From NCBI GenBank assembly GCA_029907355.1, contig JARYLZ010000032.1, positions 1 to 32,122 of the forward strand: a stretch of 32,122 nt of DNA. The letters run 5' to 3'. The DNA comes from Bacteroidota bacterium. GTDB taxonomy: Bacteria; Bacteroidota; Ignavibacteria; SZUA-365. Positions within the stretch are counted from its first letter, which is position 1. Each line of letters starts with the position of its first letter. Of the stretch, positions 1 through 8,675 are shown in pieces. The notes below the pieces were generated by a model that had not been told where the DNA came from, made no database searches, and saw only the letters and a program-made list of their open reading frames with translations. A program made the position numbers and the translations under genes.

Positions 1-678
1 GAAGCGGCGATACGTCCCCCCGAGTACTATTATCCCCGAACGCGCCTCGTTTGTATCGAGAACACGCATAACCGAGCAGGGGGACGCATCGTCCCTTTCG
101 AGGTGCACCGACGGTTGTTCTTCCTCTGCCGCGCCAACGAAATCGCCGTGCATCTCGACGGGGCGAGGATATGGCATGCGCATGTCGAGACCGGGGTGCC
201 ACTCGGAGAATACGGCAGATATGCGGACACCGTGTCGGTATGCTTTTCCAAAGGGCTCGGCGCCCCCGTCGGATCGATGCTCCTCGGGACGCACGCGCAC
301 ATTCTTCGCGCTCGTAAAATTCGGAAAACGCTCGGCGGTGCGATGCGACAGGCGGGCATCCTCGCTGCCGCCGCGGAATACGCTCTCCGGGTCAATCTCC
401 CGCGGCTTGCCGAGGACCACGCGAAGGCCCGCCGGTTTGCAGCGGCACTCGCAGACCGACGATCCTTTTCGTTGGATGTATCTCAAGTGGAAACGAATAT
501 GGTTCTCTTGCATTTCCCCGGCAAGGAGCGAGCCCGGTCGGCCGTGTCCCGGCTCGCCGATCGAGGCATTGGAACGGGGTTGATCTCGCCGTCGGTCCTG
601 CGCGTGGTGTTTCACGGCGACATCCCCGCTGAAGCGCTCGACGAAATCATCGGTATCTTTACGGAGCTCTTCGACTGA
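1..678 (+). CDS. ltaE: L-threonine aldolase, low-specificity type (5' end missing)
   Basis: PLP enzyme that cleaves L-threonine or L-allo-threonine to glycine and acetaldehyde in the cytoplasm. The frame is open from base 1, so the N-terminal part lies outside the window and about 225 residues are visible. Family marks are IENTHNRAGG near bases 58-87, the cofactor-binding VHLDGAR, and FSKGLGAPVGS. The lysine in the last motif (codon 250-252) is the expected Schiff-base lysine. The C-terminal small domain is complete and ends in TGA at 676-678. The thioesterase gene starts one base later, so the two are probably co-transcribed. The GTG at 103 is internal and not a credible start, because conserved sequence lies upstream of it. 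The family is clear; the exact substrate preference is not. Confidence 0.9.
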   Translation, partial: EAAIRPPEYYYPRTRLVCIENTHNRAGGRIVPFEVHRRLFFLCRANEIAVHLDGARIWHAHVETGVPLGEYGRYADTVSVCFSKGLGAPVGSMLLGTHAHILRARKIRKTLGGAMRQAGILAAAAEYALRVNLPRLAEDHAKARRFAAALADRRSFSLDVSQVETNMVLLHFPGKERARSAVSRLADRGIGTGLISPSVLRVVFHGDIPAEALDEIIGIFTELFD

Positions 679-679
679 C

Positions 680-1117
680 ATGCCGTTCGAACGGAATCTC
701 TTCCATCACGTGTACCCATTCCGCGTACGATCCTTCCACGTGGATCGCCAGAACGTGGTGCACAACGTCTGGTACTTCTTCTTCCTCGAGGAAGCGCGCG
801 TCGAGTACCTGCGCAGCGTCGGCTTCCCCATCGATGACGCATCCTTCGTGGGGCGCGACAAGTTTCTCGTCGCGCACAACGCCTGTTCTTACCACACGCC
901 GGCTCTATTCGACGACGCGCTCGTCATCCGCACGCGCGTGGCAAGGGTGGGGAACACATCGCTCTCCTTCGAGCACATTATCGAGCACGCCGAGACGGGC
1001 CGCATCATCGCCGAGGCGACGCACGTGCTCGTTCACGTGGATGCGGCGACGGAGCGCCCGGCACCGCTTTCGGAGAACCTCAGGAAGTGCATCGAGAAAT
1101 ACGAACGGGGGGAATGA
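680..1117 (+). CDS. Acyl-CoA thioesterase, 4HBT/YbgC-like hotdog family
   Basis: A single hotdog-domain protein of 145 residues, the usual length for YbgC/FadM/4-hydroxybenzoyl-CoA thioesterases. These hydrolyse acyl-CoA thioesters in the cytoplasm as oligomers. The N-terminal stretch VDRQNVVHNVWYFFFLEEAR matches the family's catalytic loop and central helix. Asp22 is the likely catalytic acid and His27-Asn28 sit in the usual turn. The ATG at 680 follows the aldolase stop by one base, so translation is probably coupled. The C-terminal end is basic and charged (KCIEKYERGE). Substrate cannot be told from sequence, and I see no neighbouring tol-pal or aromatic-degradation genes that would narrow it. 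Confidence 0.85.
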   Translation: MPFERNLFHHVYPFRVRSFHVDRQNVVHNVWYFFFLEEARVEYLRSVGFPIDDASFVGRDKFLVAHNACSYHTPALFDDALVIRTRVARVGNTSLSFEHIIEHAETGRIIAEATHVLVHVDAATERPAPLSENLRKCIEKYERGE

Positions 1118-1178
1118 ACGCCGTCCCTCCCCGCTCGTCATGACCCTTTCCCATGCGGCGCCCGGAACGGGGATGGCG

Positions 1179-1195
1179 CTCCGGGTCTACCGGAG
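1179..1195. terminator. Hairpin between convergent genes, possible bidirectional terminator
   Basis: The stem CTCCGG (1179-1184) pairs perfectly with CCGGAG (1190-1195) around the loop GTCTA. It lies in the 84-base gap between two convergent genes. No clear T-tract follows on either strand, so termination activity is only a suggestion from position. Confidence 0.3.
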
Positions 1196-1201
1196 AGGTG
1201 T

Positions 1202-1744
1202 TCAAGGGAGCAGGATCGCCGCCGCGATGACCGTGGTCCAGACGCCCCGTTTCCCTTCGGCGGACTGGGTGACGTTGAACGACTTGAATATTTTTCCGCT
1301 GCTCTTGTAGACCTGTTGTCGTTCGTCCCACGCTTTCTCGGGGTCGAAATCGATGCCGAGCGTCGTGGCTAGCATCGTGGCGGCGAGGTCTTCCGCGTAC
1401 TCCCCGGCCTCCTTGCACGTTTCCCCGAAAGGATGGTGCTCGGAGAGGTACCCGTAATTCGAACCGCCGACGGGGATCGCGGCGCCGATCGACGCGGCGA
1501 TGAGTCGATTCGGTTCGTTCGTCGCGTTCCGTGCCATGACGCAGAAAGTGATTTCGCCCGGCTGGATGAGCTTGAGCCCTTCCTTCAGCGGGATGATCTT
1601 GCACTGCGCCGGGAAAATGCTCGAGACGGTGACGATATTCTGCTGCTCGATATCGGCCGCGCGGAGTGCGAGCTCGAAGGATTGAAGATACTCCTTGTGG
1701 CGTCCGACGCCTTTCGTGAAGAAGATTTTCCTGGGGACGAACAC
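1202..1744 (-). CDS. pdaD: Pyruvoyl-dependent arginine decarboxylase proenzyme
   Basis: Converts L-arginine to agmatine and CO2, the first step of the agmatine route to putrescine and spermidine. The 180-residue proenzyme is expected to cleave itself into alpha and beta chains, turning a serine into the pyruvoyl cofactor. The cleavage region is [12 protein letters not shown], with the Ser41-Ser42 pair where the family cuts. Other family marks are [16 protein letters not shown] and the [10 protein letters not shown] segment. The start is a GTG at 1744 with a GAAGGA purine run upstream; no ATG fits the frame. The gene lies 25 bases after tyrS on the same strand and is probably the last gene of smpB-tyrS-pdaD. 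The family is best known from archaea, and it also occurs in Chlorobi and some other bacteria. No other polyamine gene is in the window. Confidence 0.92.
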   Translation of the reverse strand: MFVPRKIFFTKGVGRHKEYLQSFELALRAADIEQQNIVTVSSIFPAQCKIIPLKEGLKLIQPGEITFCVMARNATNEPNRLIAASIGAAIPVGGSNYGYLSEHHPFGETCKEAGEYAEDLAATMLATTLGIDFDPEKAWDERQQVYKSSGKIFKSFNVTQSAEGKRGVWTTVIAAAILLP

Positions 1745-1769
1745 GATGATGATCCTTCACATTGCAGGG

Positions 1770-3005
1770 TTAATGGTTTGTGTCCGCGCGGCGGATGCGG
1801 AGAAATCTGCGCTTCCCCACTTTGACGACGCATTCCGGTGTGTCGGGGACGCGCATGAGCGGGTCGTGGACTCGTTCACCGTCGATGCTGACCGCCGACT
1901 GTTTGATGAGGCTCCGCCCTTCATTCTTGGAGGAAATCAGCCCGGTTTTCAAGAGGATATCGAGGAGGTATTCCCCGCTTTCTGGTGAGTGAATATACGT
2001 TTCTATCTCTTCCGGAGGGAGTTTTTCCCGGAAGAGCCTGTCGAAGTGCTCTTCGGCGGCACGAGCCGCTTCCGTGGAATGGTATGCTGCGACGAGGGTC
2101 CTCGCAAGCTCGCGTTTCGCGTCCCGAGGGTTCTTGCCAGCAAGGATGTCCTTGTGAATCCGTTCGACGTGCTCCGGCGGGGCATCGGTCAGAATGGAGA
2201 ACCACGGGACGATGAGATGGTCGGGGATCGAGAGGACCTTTCCGTAGAAATCGTTCGGGTTCTCATCCAGCGCGATGTAATTGCCGAGCGCTTTGCTCAT
2301 CTTCTCCGTGCCGTCGGTTCCGGCGATCAAGGGCATCGTGAGGATCACCTGGGGGGACTGCCCGTATTCGCGCTGGATCTCCCGCCCGATCAGGAGGTTG
2401 AATTTCTGGTCTGTGCCGCCGAGTTCGATGTCCGACCGGACGGCGACGGAGTCCATCGCCTGGGCGAGAGGGTAGAGGAGTTCATGGAGGGAAATCGGTT
2501 CACGGTTGCGATACCGCTTTTCGAAATCGTCGCGCTCGAGCATCTGGGCGACCGTCACCTTGGCCGCGAGGGCGATGACATCCTCGAAACGCATGTTCGC
2601 GAGCCAATCTGAATTGTACTGGATCACGACGTGCTTCGGGTCGAGGATGCGCGAAGCTTGTTCGAAATAGGTCCTCCCGTTCTCGCGCGTCTCTTCGAGC
2701 GTGAGAGGGGGGCGCGTTTTATTCCGACCGGATGGGTCGCCGATCATCCCCGTGAAATCCCCGACGATGAGGATGGCCTGATGTCCGAGGTCCTGGAACT
2801 GGCGGAGCTTGCGCAAAACGACGGAATGCCCCAGGTGCAGGTCGGGTTTGCTGGGGTCGCAGCCGAGTTTCACACGGAGCGGAATGCCTGTTTGAAGGGA
2901 ATGCTCGAGTTTCCGGACGAGGTCCTCTTCGGGGAGGATTTCCGCGGCACCCCGTCGGATCACATCCATCTGTTCATGGAGAGGAGGGAATGTTCGTGTG
3001 GTCAT
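1770..3005 (-). CDS. tyrS: Tyrosyl-tRNA synthetase
   Basis: Class I aminoacyl-tRNA synthetase of 411 residues that charges tRNA-Tyr. The HIGH-type signature is HLGH at residues 57-60. The KMSKS-type loop reads KMSKA at 235-239, a mild variant. The tyrosine pocket segment SDIELGGTDQKFN lies near residues 191-203. The C-terminal 70 residues form an S4-like RNA-binding domain (SAVSIDGERVHD). The ATG at 3005-3003 overlaps the smpB stop codon in an ATGA arrangement, which indicates translational coupling. Length and motifs suggest the TyrS type related to TyrZ rather than the E. coli type; this subgrouping is from memory of the motifs. Confidence 0.96.
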   Translation of the reverse strand: MTTRTFPPLHEQMDVIRRGAAEILPEEDLVRKLEHSLQTGIPLRVKLGCDPSKPDLHLGHSVVLRKLRQFQDLGHQAILIVGDFTGMIGDPSGRNKTRPPLTLEETRENGRTYFEQASRILDPKHVVIQYNSDWLANMRFEDVIALAAKVTVAQMLERDDFEKRYRNREPISLHELLYPLAQAMDSVAVRSDIELGGTDQKFNLLIGREIQREYGQSPQVILTMPLIAGTDGTEKMSKALGNYIALDENPNDFYGKVLSIPDHLIVPWFSILTDAPPEHVERIHKDILAGKNPRDAKRELARTLVAAYHSTEAARAAEEHFDRLFREKLPPEEIETYIHSPESGEYLLDILLKTGLISSKNEGRSLIKQSAVSIDGERVHDPLMRVPDTPECVVKVGKRRFLRIRRADTNH

Positions 3006-3466
3006 GGCAGCCGGTTCCGTGCGATATCCCGCTGGATTTCCCGTTCTTTCACGGACTGGCGTTTATCGTACAGTTTTTTCCCTCGACACACGCCGAGCTC
3101 GATTTTCAGGTACGGACCCTTGAAGTAAAGTTGCAGCGGGATGAGTGTGAGCCCTTTTTCCAGCGAGTACTGGGAAAGTTTCCGTATTTCGCGTTTTCGT
3201 GCTAAAAGTTTTCTCGTTCTCACGGGGTCATGGTTGAACACGTTGCCTTTTTCGAACGGGCTGATATGCAGATGGATGAGGAAAAGCTCCCCTCCTTGTA
3301 CCGTGGCGTACGAATCCTGGAAGCTCACCTGGCCGGCGCGGACGGATTTCACTTCCGTCCCCTGCAACACCACACCGACTTCGAAGATCTCCAGGATGTG
3401 GTAATCGTGCCGGGCGCGGCGGTTGGTGGCAATGATCCGTATAGTGGGTTCCTCGGTCACGCTCAT
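3002..3466 (-). CDS. smpB: SsrA-binding protein SmpB
   Basis: Small RNA-binding protein (154 residues) that delivers tmRNA to stalled ribosomes during trans-translation. The family core is EVGVVLQGTEVKSVRAGQ near residues 27-44, followed by HISPFEKGN and the basic C-terminal tail VKEREIQRDIARNRLP, which enters the ribosomal A site. I chose the ATG at 3466 because it gives the usual SmpB length. The frame stays open 43 codons further upstream, but that stretch has no SmpB character and would run through the divergent promoter region. The gene is first in smpB-tyrS-pdaD and divergent from rimP. The tmRNA gene itself is not in the window. Confidence 0.95.
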   Translation of the reverse strand: MSVTEEPTIRIIATNRRARHDYHILEIFEVGVVLQGTEVKSVRAGQVSFQDSYATVQGGELFLIHLHISPFEKGNVFNHDPVRTRKLLARKREIRKLSQYSLEKGLTLIPLQLYFKGPYLKIELGVCRGKKLYDKRQSVKEREIQRDIARNRLP

Positions 3467-3536
3467 CGATTCAATCCCTAAGTATATGCCATCGTGCACT
3501 GCGAAACAATTCCTGTTACGAAAGTGATTTTTCCAG

Positions 3537-3567
3537 TTGGAAATACGGAGCCCGCAATCTATATTTG
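3537..3567 (+). promoter_or_regulatory. Candidate Bacteroidota-type promoter of the rimP operon
   Basis: TTG at 3537-3539 and TATATTTG at 3560-3567 are separated by exactly 20 bases. This matches the Bacteroidota housekeeping pattern TTG-N19-21-TAnnTTTG in full. Transcription would start near 3574, about 45 bases before the rimP ATG. The match was found by eye and not scored. Confidence 0.5.
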
Positions 3568-3577
3568 ACCGATGGAA

Positions 3578-3599
3578 TGTGGGGCCACCCCGCATTTTT
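3578..3599 (+). promoter_or_regulatory. Stem-loop with T-run in the rimP leader
   Basis: TGTGGGG (3578-3584) pairs with CCCCGCA (3588-3594), with one G-T pair, around the loop CCA. TTTTT follows at 3595-3599. The form is that of a compact intrinsic terminator, but it lies only a few bases after the predicted start point and 20 bases before the rimP start codon. It could be an attenuator or a 5' mRNA-stabilising stem. Confidence 0.4.
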
Positions 3600-3618
3600 C
3601 TTTATATGACCAGAAGAG

Positions 3619-4098
3619 ATGGGCGCGAAAGAGACGGAAAATATCGATGCACGGATCGCGGAAGTCGTCACCGGCTTCGGCGCACGGCTGGTGGATATCG
3701 TCCGAAGGCGCGAACGCGGCGTCGATGTCGTCGAGGTCTTCGTCGATCATGAACGGGGAATCACCGTCGAGGAACTCGCCGATCTGAGCAGGTCTCTCTC
3801 GCCGATGGTGGAAACCGCGTTGGAAGCGCGAGGGGCATATCGGCTCAACGTCTCGTCGCCGGGATTGGACAGACCGCTCCGTTTCGGGTGGCAATACTCC
3901 CGCCATGCCGGGAGGACGGCGCAAATCGTATTCGAGGCGGAAGCAGGCGAACGAACCGTGGTCGGAAAACTCCTCGGCGAGGAGAACGGTGTCATCACCG
4001 TCGAGGAAGGGGGAGAACTCTTCCGTATCCCCTTCGAAAAAGTGCGCCGCGGAGTCGTCCTGCCGCTGTTCAAGGAGACGGAAAGAAAAAGAGGGTAG
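3619..4098 (+). CDS. rimP: Ribosome maturation factor RimP
   Basis: Cytoplasmic factor (159 residues) needed for late assembly of the 30S subunit. The family signature VSSPGLDRPL lies near residues 78-87, between the N-terminal alpha/beta domain and the C-terminal Sm-like beta barrel (TVVGKLLGEENGVITVEEG). Length is normal. The ATG at 3619 is preceded by AGAAGAG almost directly, so ribosome-binding-site support is weak, but a start further upstream would enter the leader hairpin. It is the first gene of the operon and is followed by nusA after 20 bases, the common rimP-nusA-infB order. Confidence 0.95.
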   Translation: MGAKETENIDARIAEVVTGFGARLVDIVRRRERGVDVVEVFVDHERGITVEELADLSRSLSPMVETALEARGAYRLNVSSPGLDRPLRFGWQYSRHAGRTAQIVFEAEAGERTVVGKLLGEENGVITVEEGGELFRIPFEKVRRGVVLPLFKETERKRG

Positions 4099-4118
4099 CA
4101 CGGAGGAATATTGCCTTT

Positions 4119-5438
4119 ATGAAAACCAGGACCTCGATCGAACAACAGAGAATCGAACGCAAATCCGAGATCGTCGACTCCTTCAGCCAAATGGTACGCG
4201 AGAAGGGAATCGACCGGGACCGTCTCACTTCGATCGTCGAGGACATCTTCGGCATGATGGTGAAGAAGAAATACGGGCCTGACGCGAATTTCGAGATCGT
4301 CGCCAATATGGATAAGGGCGAGATCGAGATCTTCCTGATTCGGGAAGTCGTCGAAAACGTCGAGAACCCTGCGACACAGATCGACTCTCAGACCGCCTAC
4401 GAACGCTCCGGCGAACACCTCGAGGTCGGGGAGGAGTTCGTCGAGATCATACCCTTGGAATCCTTCGGCCGCCGGCTCGTATCCACGGCGAAGCAGAACC
4501 TGAACCAGCGCATCAAGGAGATCGAAAAAGACCTCATCTACGACGAGTACTCGGAGAAGATCGGGGAAATCATCGTCGGGGACGTCTACCAAGTCCGCAA
4601 GAACGACGTGCTCATTAACCATAACCGAACCGAGCTCGTCCTGCCGAAGAGCGAGCAGATCGCCAAGGAACGCTACCGCAAGGGCGACGTCATCCGCGCG
4701 GTGGTGAAGGAGGTCCAGCGGAAGGGGAGCGGCATGCCGGTGGTCATCGTATCACGGGCGGACAACCTCTTCCTCCGGAAACTCTTCGAGCAGGAAATCC
4801 CTGAAGTGTACGATGGGATCATCACCTTGCGGAAAATCGCCCGGGAGCCTGGAGAACGTGCCAAGGTGGCCGTACAGTCGCACGACGACCGGATCGACGC
4901 CGTCGGTGCCTGCGTGGGGATGAAAGGCGTCCGCATCCATTCCATCGTCCGCGAGCTGAACAACGAAAACATTGATGTCATCAACTACACCGACGATCCG
5001 TACCTCTTCATCCAGCGCGCGCTCGCCCCGGCGAAATTGCTCGAGGTGACGATCGACCGCGCAACGCGCACGGCCAAAGTCCGCGTCGAGCCCGACCAGG
5101 CTTCGCTCGCCATCGGACGGAACGGCCAGAACATCCGCCTCGCCTCGGAACTGACAGGATACCGGATCGAGATCGTCAAGGAAGGCGAGGATATCACGAA
5201 GACCATGGACGAATACGAGATCGAACTCGACGAGTTCATCGAGGACTTCGGCGAGGAGCTCATCGAGACGTTCAAAGCGGCCGGATACCGCACCGCAAAC
5301 GACGTCATTCAGGCACCCGTGTCGGAACTGCTTGCGAAGATTCCGGGGATGACCATCGAACGGCTCAACGACATCGTGGTCGAGATGAAGAACGCTTTCA
5401 CGGAAGAAAGCGCCGAAGAGGACGAAGAAACCGCCTGA
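4119..5438 (+). CDS. nusA: Transcription termination/antitermination factor NusA
   Basis: RNA polymerase-associated factor (439 residues) acting in pausing, termination and antitermination. Domain order is the NusA N-terminal domain (1-135), an S1 domain (about 148-215, starting GEIIVGDVYQV), tandem KH domains (about 235-360, with IGRNGQNIRLASE in the second), and an acidic C-terminal region. That region contains a helix-hairpin-helix-like segment (AAGYRTANDVIQAPVSELL). The frame is open upstream into rimP, but NusA homology begins at the ATG at 4119. GGAGG at 4102-4106 lies about 12 bases before it. The gap to infB is 30 bases, with no ylxR or L7Ae-like gene between them, unlike Firmicutes. 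Confidence 0.95.
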   Translation: MKTRTSIEQQRIERKSEIVDSFSQMVREKGIDRDRLTSIVEDIFGMMVKKKYGPDANFEIVANMDKGEIEIFLIREVVENVENPATQIDSQTAYERSGEHLEVGEEFVEIIPLESFGRRLVSTAKQNLNQRIKEIEKDLIYDEYSEKIGEIIVGDVYQVRKNDVLINHNRTELVLPKSEQIAKERYRKGDVIRAVVKEVQRKGSGMPVVIVSRADNLFLRKLFEQEIPEVYDGIITLRKIAREPGERAKVAVQSHDDRIDAVGACVGMKGVRIHSIVRELNNENIDVINYTDDPYLFIQRALAPAKLLEVTIDRATRTAKVRVEPDQASLAIGRNGQNIRLASELTGYRIEIVKEGEDITKTMDEYEIELDEFIEDFGEELIETFKAAGYRTANDVIQAPVSELLAKIPGMTIERLNDIVVEMKNAFTEESAEEDEETA

Positions 5439-5468
5439 ACCTGTCACTTCCCCTGGACCCGATTCCGC

Positions 5469-8306
5469 ATGCCCGTGTCAGAAAAACAAAAAACACGCTT
5501 GTACAAGGTCGCGAAGGAATTCAACCTCTCGCACGACACGGTGATCGAGTTCCTCGTCAAGAAGGGATACGACGTCAAGAACCACATGTCCGTCGTCGAC
5601 GAGGAAATGCTCGACCTCCTCGAGCGGCACTTCAAGAAAGATAAAGCCGAAGCCGAGCGGCTCGCCCGCAAGCGGCGCGAGTTCGACGAGCAGGACCGCC
5701 GCAGGAGGGGAGAAGAAGAGCCTGCCCCGACTGCGAAGACGGCGACGCGCGAAGAAACCGTCGCTCCCGCCGTTGTCGAAACCGCTCCCGAGAAGAAGGA
5801 AGTTCCTCCCCTGGTCGAGGAAACGACCGAGATCGAGCACGCCGTCGTCGCTCCGCCGCCAGAAACCGAAATCGAGGTACTACCCGCTCCCGTCCCGGAA
5901 GTGGTACACGTGGCGATGGAGGAAGGAGAAACCCGGGAACAGGTCGAGGTCGCAGCAGTGGAACCGCCGGCCGTCGAGGTCGAATCGACCCCGGAGGCCG
6001 TGGAAGCCGCTGTCGGTGCCGTCGTGCCCGCCGCCGAGTTGACGGTCGTCGAGGAAACGATTGCCGAAAGGGGAACGACAGCGCCCGAGGTGGAAGAACC
6101 GATAGAAATCGTCGAGGAACAAACGGATCTGGATGTTTCCATCGAGGCGAGCGTACCGAAAATGGGACTGACGGTCCGGGGCAAGATCGACCTCGATGCC
6201 CTCGAGGCGAAACGGGCGAAAATCGAGCGAAAAAAAGAGACAGGTGCCGTCCCCGCAGTTGAGGCCGAGGAAAAACCGAAGCACAAAAAGAAGAAAAAGA
6301 AAAAGATCGTTGCGGGCGGAGTCGAGCCTCTGGAGGACACGGCGGAAGCTGAGAAGAAGAAGGCGGCCAAGCGAGGGAAAAAAGGCAAAGTGCGGGAAGT
6401 CGACGCGGGCGAAGTGGACGATGCCATTCGCCGCACGATCGCGGCCATGGGCGATTACGGAACCGTATCGGCACGCGCACAGCTCCGCAAGAAAAAACGC
6501 GCACGCAGGGAAGAAGAAGAAAAACGGGAAATCGCGCGGGCGGAGCAGGAGAAACGGACCCTCAAGATCTACGAGTACGCAACCGTCAGCGAAATCGCTT
6601 CAATGATGAACGTCACGGTCGCCGAGGTCATCTCCTCCCTGATCAAGCTCGGGATCATGGCGTCCATCAACCAGCGCCTCGACCTCGATACGATCACGCT
6701 CGTCGCATCGGAATTCGGTTACGATGTCGAGCATGTGGAACTCGAGGAAACCGATGTCCTCGAAGACAAGCCGGATGATCCGGCCACTCTCGTCCCGCGG
6801 CCGCCCATCGTCACCATCATGGGGCACGTCGATCATGGGAAGACGTCCCTCCTCGATTACATCAGGAAAACCAACGTCGTCGCGGGCGAAAGCGGCGGGA
6901 TCACCCAGCACATCGGTGCATACATGGTGGAACTCCCCCCGGATGCGCGGAAGATCACGTTCCTCGACACGCCCGGTCACGAAGCCTTTACCGCGATGCG
7001 TGCGCGAGGCGCCCAGGTGACGGACATCGTCGTCCTCGTCGTCGCCGCCGACGACAGCGTCATGCCGCAGACGGTGGAAGCCATCAGTCACGCCCTCGCA
7101 GCGAACGTCCCCATCATCGTCGCCATCAACAAGATCGACAAGCCGGGGATCAACATCGACCGTATCAAGCAGCAGCTCGCAGATCGGCACATCCTCGTCG
7201 AGGAATGGGGCGGGAAATATGCCGCCATTCCCATCTCGGCGAAGACCGGTCAGAACGTCCCCCTTCTCCTCGAACGCATTCTCCTGGAAGCGGATATCCT
7301 CGACTTGAGGGCGAACCCCAACCGGGAGGCGCGCGGCGTCATTCTCGAATCGAAAATGGATAAGAACGGTATCACGGCAACCGTCCTGGTCCAGAAAGGG
7401 ACGCTGCGCATCGGCGACTCGTTCATCGCCGGCAGCGAGTACGGCCGTGTGCGTCTCCTGCGAGACGAGCGGGGGAACCGTGTGGAATCTGCACCGCCGT
7501 CCACACCAGTCCAGGTGCTCGGCTTCAACGGTTTACCGCAGGCCGGCGATTCGTTCGTCGTCGTCCCGTCCGACCGCGAAGCGCGTTTCATCGCAGGAGA
7601 GCGGCAGATGATCAAGCGGGAAGCGGAGTTCCGTGCCCGCCGGCGCAAGACCCTCGACGATATCTCCGAGCAGATCAGGGTCGGCGGTGTCGGGGAACTC
7701 GCCGTCATCGTCAAAGCCGACGTCGACGGGTCGCTCGAAGCGCTCTCCGACTCTCTCGGCCGTCTCTCGACCGACGAGGTCCGTGTCCATGTCATCCACG
7801 CGGGCGTCGGTGCAATCTCGGAGTCCGACGTCCTCCTCGCATCGGCATCCGGCGCGATCATCATCGGGTTCCGCGTCCGCCCGAATCTCAACGCGCGCAA
7901 GCTCGCGGAAACGGAGGATGTCGACATCCGTCTGTACGATATCATCTACAACGCGATCAGCGACGTCAAGAGCGCGCTCGAGGGGATGCTCCGACCCACG
8001 ATCACCGAGAAAGTCACAGCCACCGTCCTCGTCCGCGAAACGTTCAAGATCTCGAAGGTCGGCACCATCGCCGGCTGCTATGTCCAGGAAGGCAAGATCC
8101 ACCGCCACAACCACGTGCGCCTCCTCCGCGACGGCGTGGTTGTATATACCGGCACCATCAGCTCGCTGAAGCGCTTCAAAGACGACGTCCGCGAAGTGGA
8201 ACAGAATTTCGAGTGCGGGATCGGACTCGACGGTTTCAACGACATCAAGGTCGGGGACGTGATCGAGGCCTTCGAACGCGTCGAGACCAAGCGCACGCTA
8301 TCCTAG
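5469..8306 (+). CDS. infB: Translation initiation factor IF-2
   Basis: GTPase (945 residues) that places initiator tRNA on the 30S subunit and drives subunit joining. An IF2-N module lies at about 1-50, followed by a long acidic Glu/Val/Pro-rich linker (about 70-235) and lysine-rich runs (about 245-310). A second IF2-N module lies at about 365-425. The G domain has GHVDHGKT at 452-459, DTPGHE and NKID. Domains II, III and the C-terminal tRNA-binding barrel follow. The low-complexity linker makes it longer than the E. coli protein (about 890). The ATG at 5469 has no obvious Shine-Dalgarno sequence, but the first IF2-N module begins right after it. rbfA follows after 15 bases. Confidence 0.97.
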   Translation: MPVSEKQKTRLYKVAKEFNLSHDTVIEFLVKKGYDVKNHMSVVDEEMLDLLERHFKKDKAEAERLARKRREFDEQDRRRRGEEEPAPTAKTATREETVAPAVVETAPEKKEVPPLVEETTEIEHAVVAPPPETEIEVLPAPVPEVVHVAMEEGETREQVEVAAVEPPAVEVESTPEAVEAAVGAVVPAAELTVVEETIAERGTTAPEVEEPIEIVEEQTDLDVSIEASVPKMGLTVRGKIDLDALEAKRAKIERKKETGAVPAVEAEEKPKHKKKKKKKIVAGGVEPLEDTAEAEKKKAAKRGKKGKVREVDAGEVDDAIRRTIAAMGDYGTVSARAQLRKKKRARREEEEKREIARAEQEKRTLKIYEYATVSEIASMMNVTVAEVISSLIKLGIMASINQRLDLDTITLVASEFGYDVEHVELEETDVLEDKPDDPATLVPRPPIVTIMGHVDHGKTSLLDYIRKTNVVAGESGGITQHIGAYMVELPPDARKITFLDTPGHEAFTAMRARGAQVTDIVVLVVAADDSVMPQTVEAISHALAANVPIIVAINKIDKPGINIDRIKQQLADRHILVEEWGGKYAAIPISAKTGQNVPLLLERILLEADILDLRANPNREARGVILESKMDKNGITATVLVQKGTLRIGDSFIAGSEYGRVRLLRDERGNRVESAPPSTPVQVLGFNGLPQAGDSFVVVPSDREARFIAGERQMIKREAEFRARRRKTLDDISEQIRVGGVGELAVIVKADVDGSLEALSDSLGRLSTDEVRVHVIHAGVGAISESDVLLASASGAIIIGFRVRPNLNARKLAETEDVDIRLYDIIYNAISDVKSALEGMLRPTITEKVTATVLVRETFKISKVGTIAGCYVQEGKIHRHNHVRLLRDGVVVYTGTISSLKRFKDDVREVEQNFECGIGLDGFNDIKVGDVIEAFERVETKRTLS

Positions 8307-8321
8307 GCACCGGGGGGAACG

Positions 8322-8675
8322 ATGTCCATCCGCACGGAACGTGTCGCCAACGTCATCCGCGATGTCATCGGGGAGATGTTCCTCCGGGAGATCGATACGA
8401 CGGGGTACGGTCTCCTGACCGTCACCGATGTCATCATGACCGCGGATCTCCGCATCGCAAAGGTCTACGTCAGCCATTACCGTTCCGAGAAGACGGACGA
8501 GGCGGTTCAAGCGTTCCTCGCGGATCACGTCAAGGCCGTGCGGATGAAGATCGGCCGCTCGATCCGGCTGAAATTCACACCGGAAGTCCGGTTCTACATC
8601 GACAACACGATGAACCGGGCCGCCAGGATCGACGAACTCCTCACCCGCATCCGTCACGAAGAAGGGAATCGGTGA
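8322..8675 (+). CDS. rbfA: Ribosome-binding factor A
   Basis: A 117-residue KH-type protein that binds the 30S subunit and helps mature the 5' end of 16S rRNA. The family pattern is visible in the N-terminal helix (RTERVANVIRDVIGEMFLRE), the strand DLRIAKVYVS, and the C-terminal segment KFTPEVRFYIDNTMNRAARI. GGGGGAA lies just upstream of the ATG at 8322. The stop codon shares one base with the truB start (TGATG), so the two genes are translationally coupled within the operon. Confidence 0.94.
   Translation: MSIRTERVANVIRDVIGEMFLREIDTTGYGLLTVTDVIMTADLRIAKVYVSHYRSEKTDEAVQAFLADHVKAVRMKIGRSIRLKFTPEVRFYIDNTMNRAARIDELLTRIRHEEGNR

Noticed and set aside
5444-6448. A Ser/Thr/Gly-rich mucin-like protein on the minus strand
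   Set aside because: It is the complement of the Glu/Val/Pro-rich linker of IF-2, where repeated GAA, GTC and GCC codons read as Ser, Thr and Gly on the other strand.
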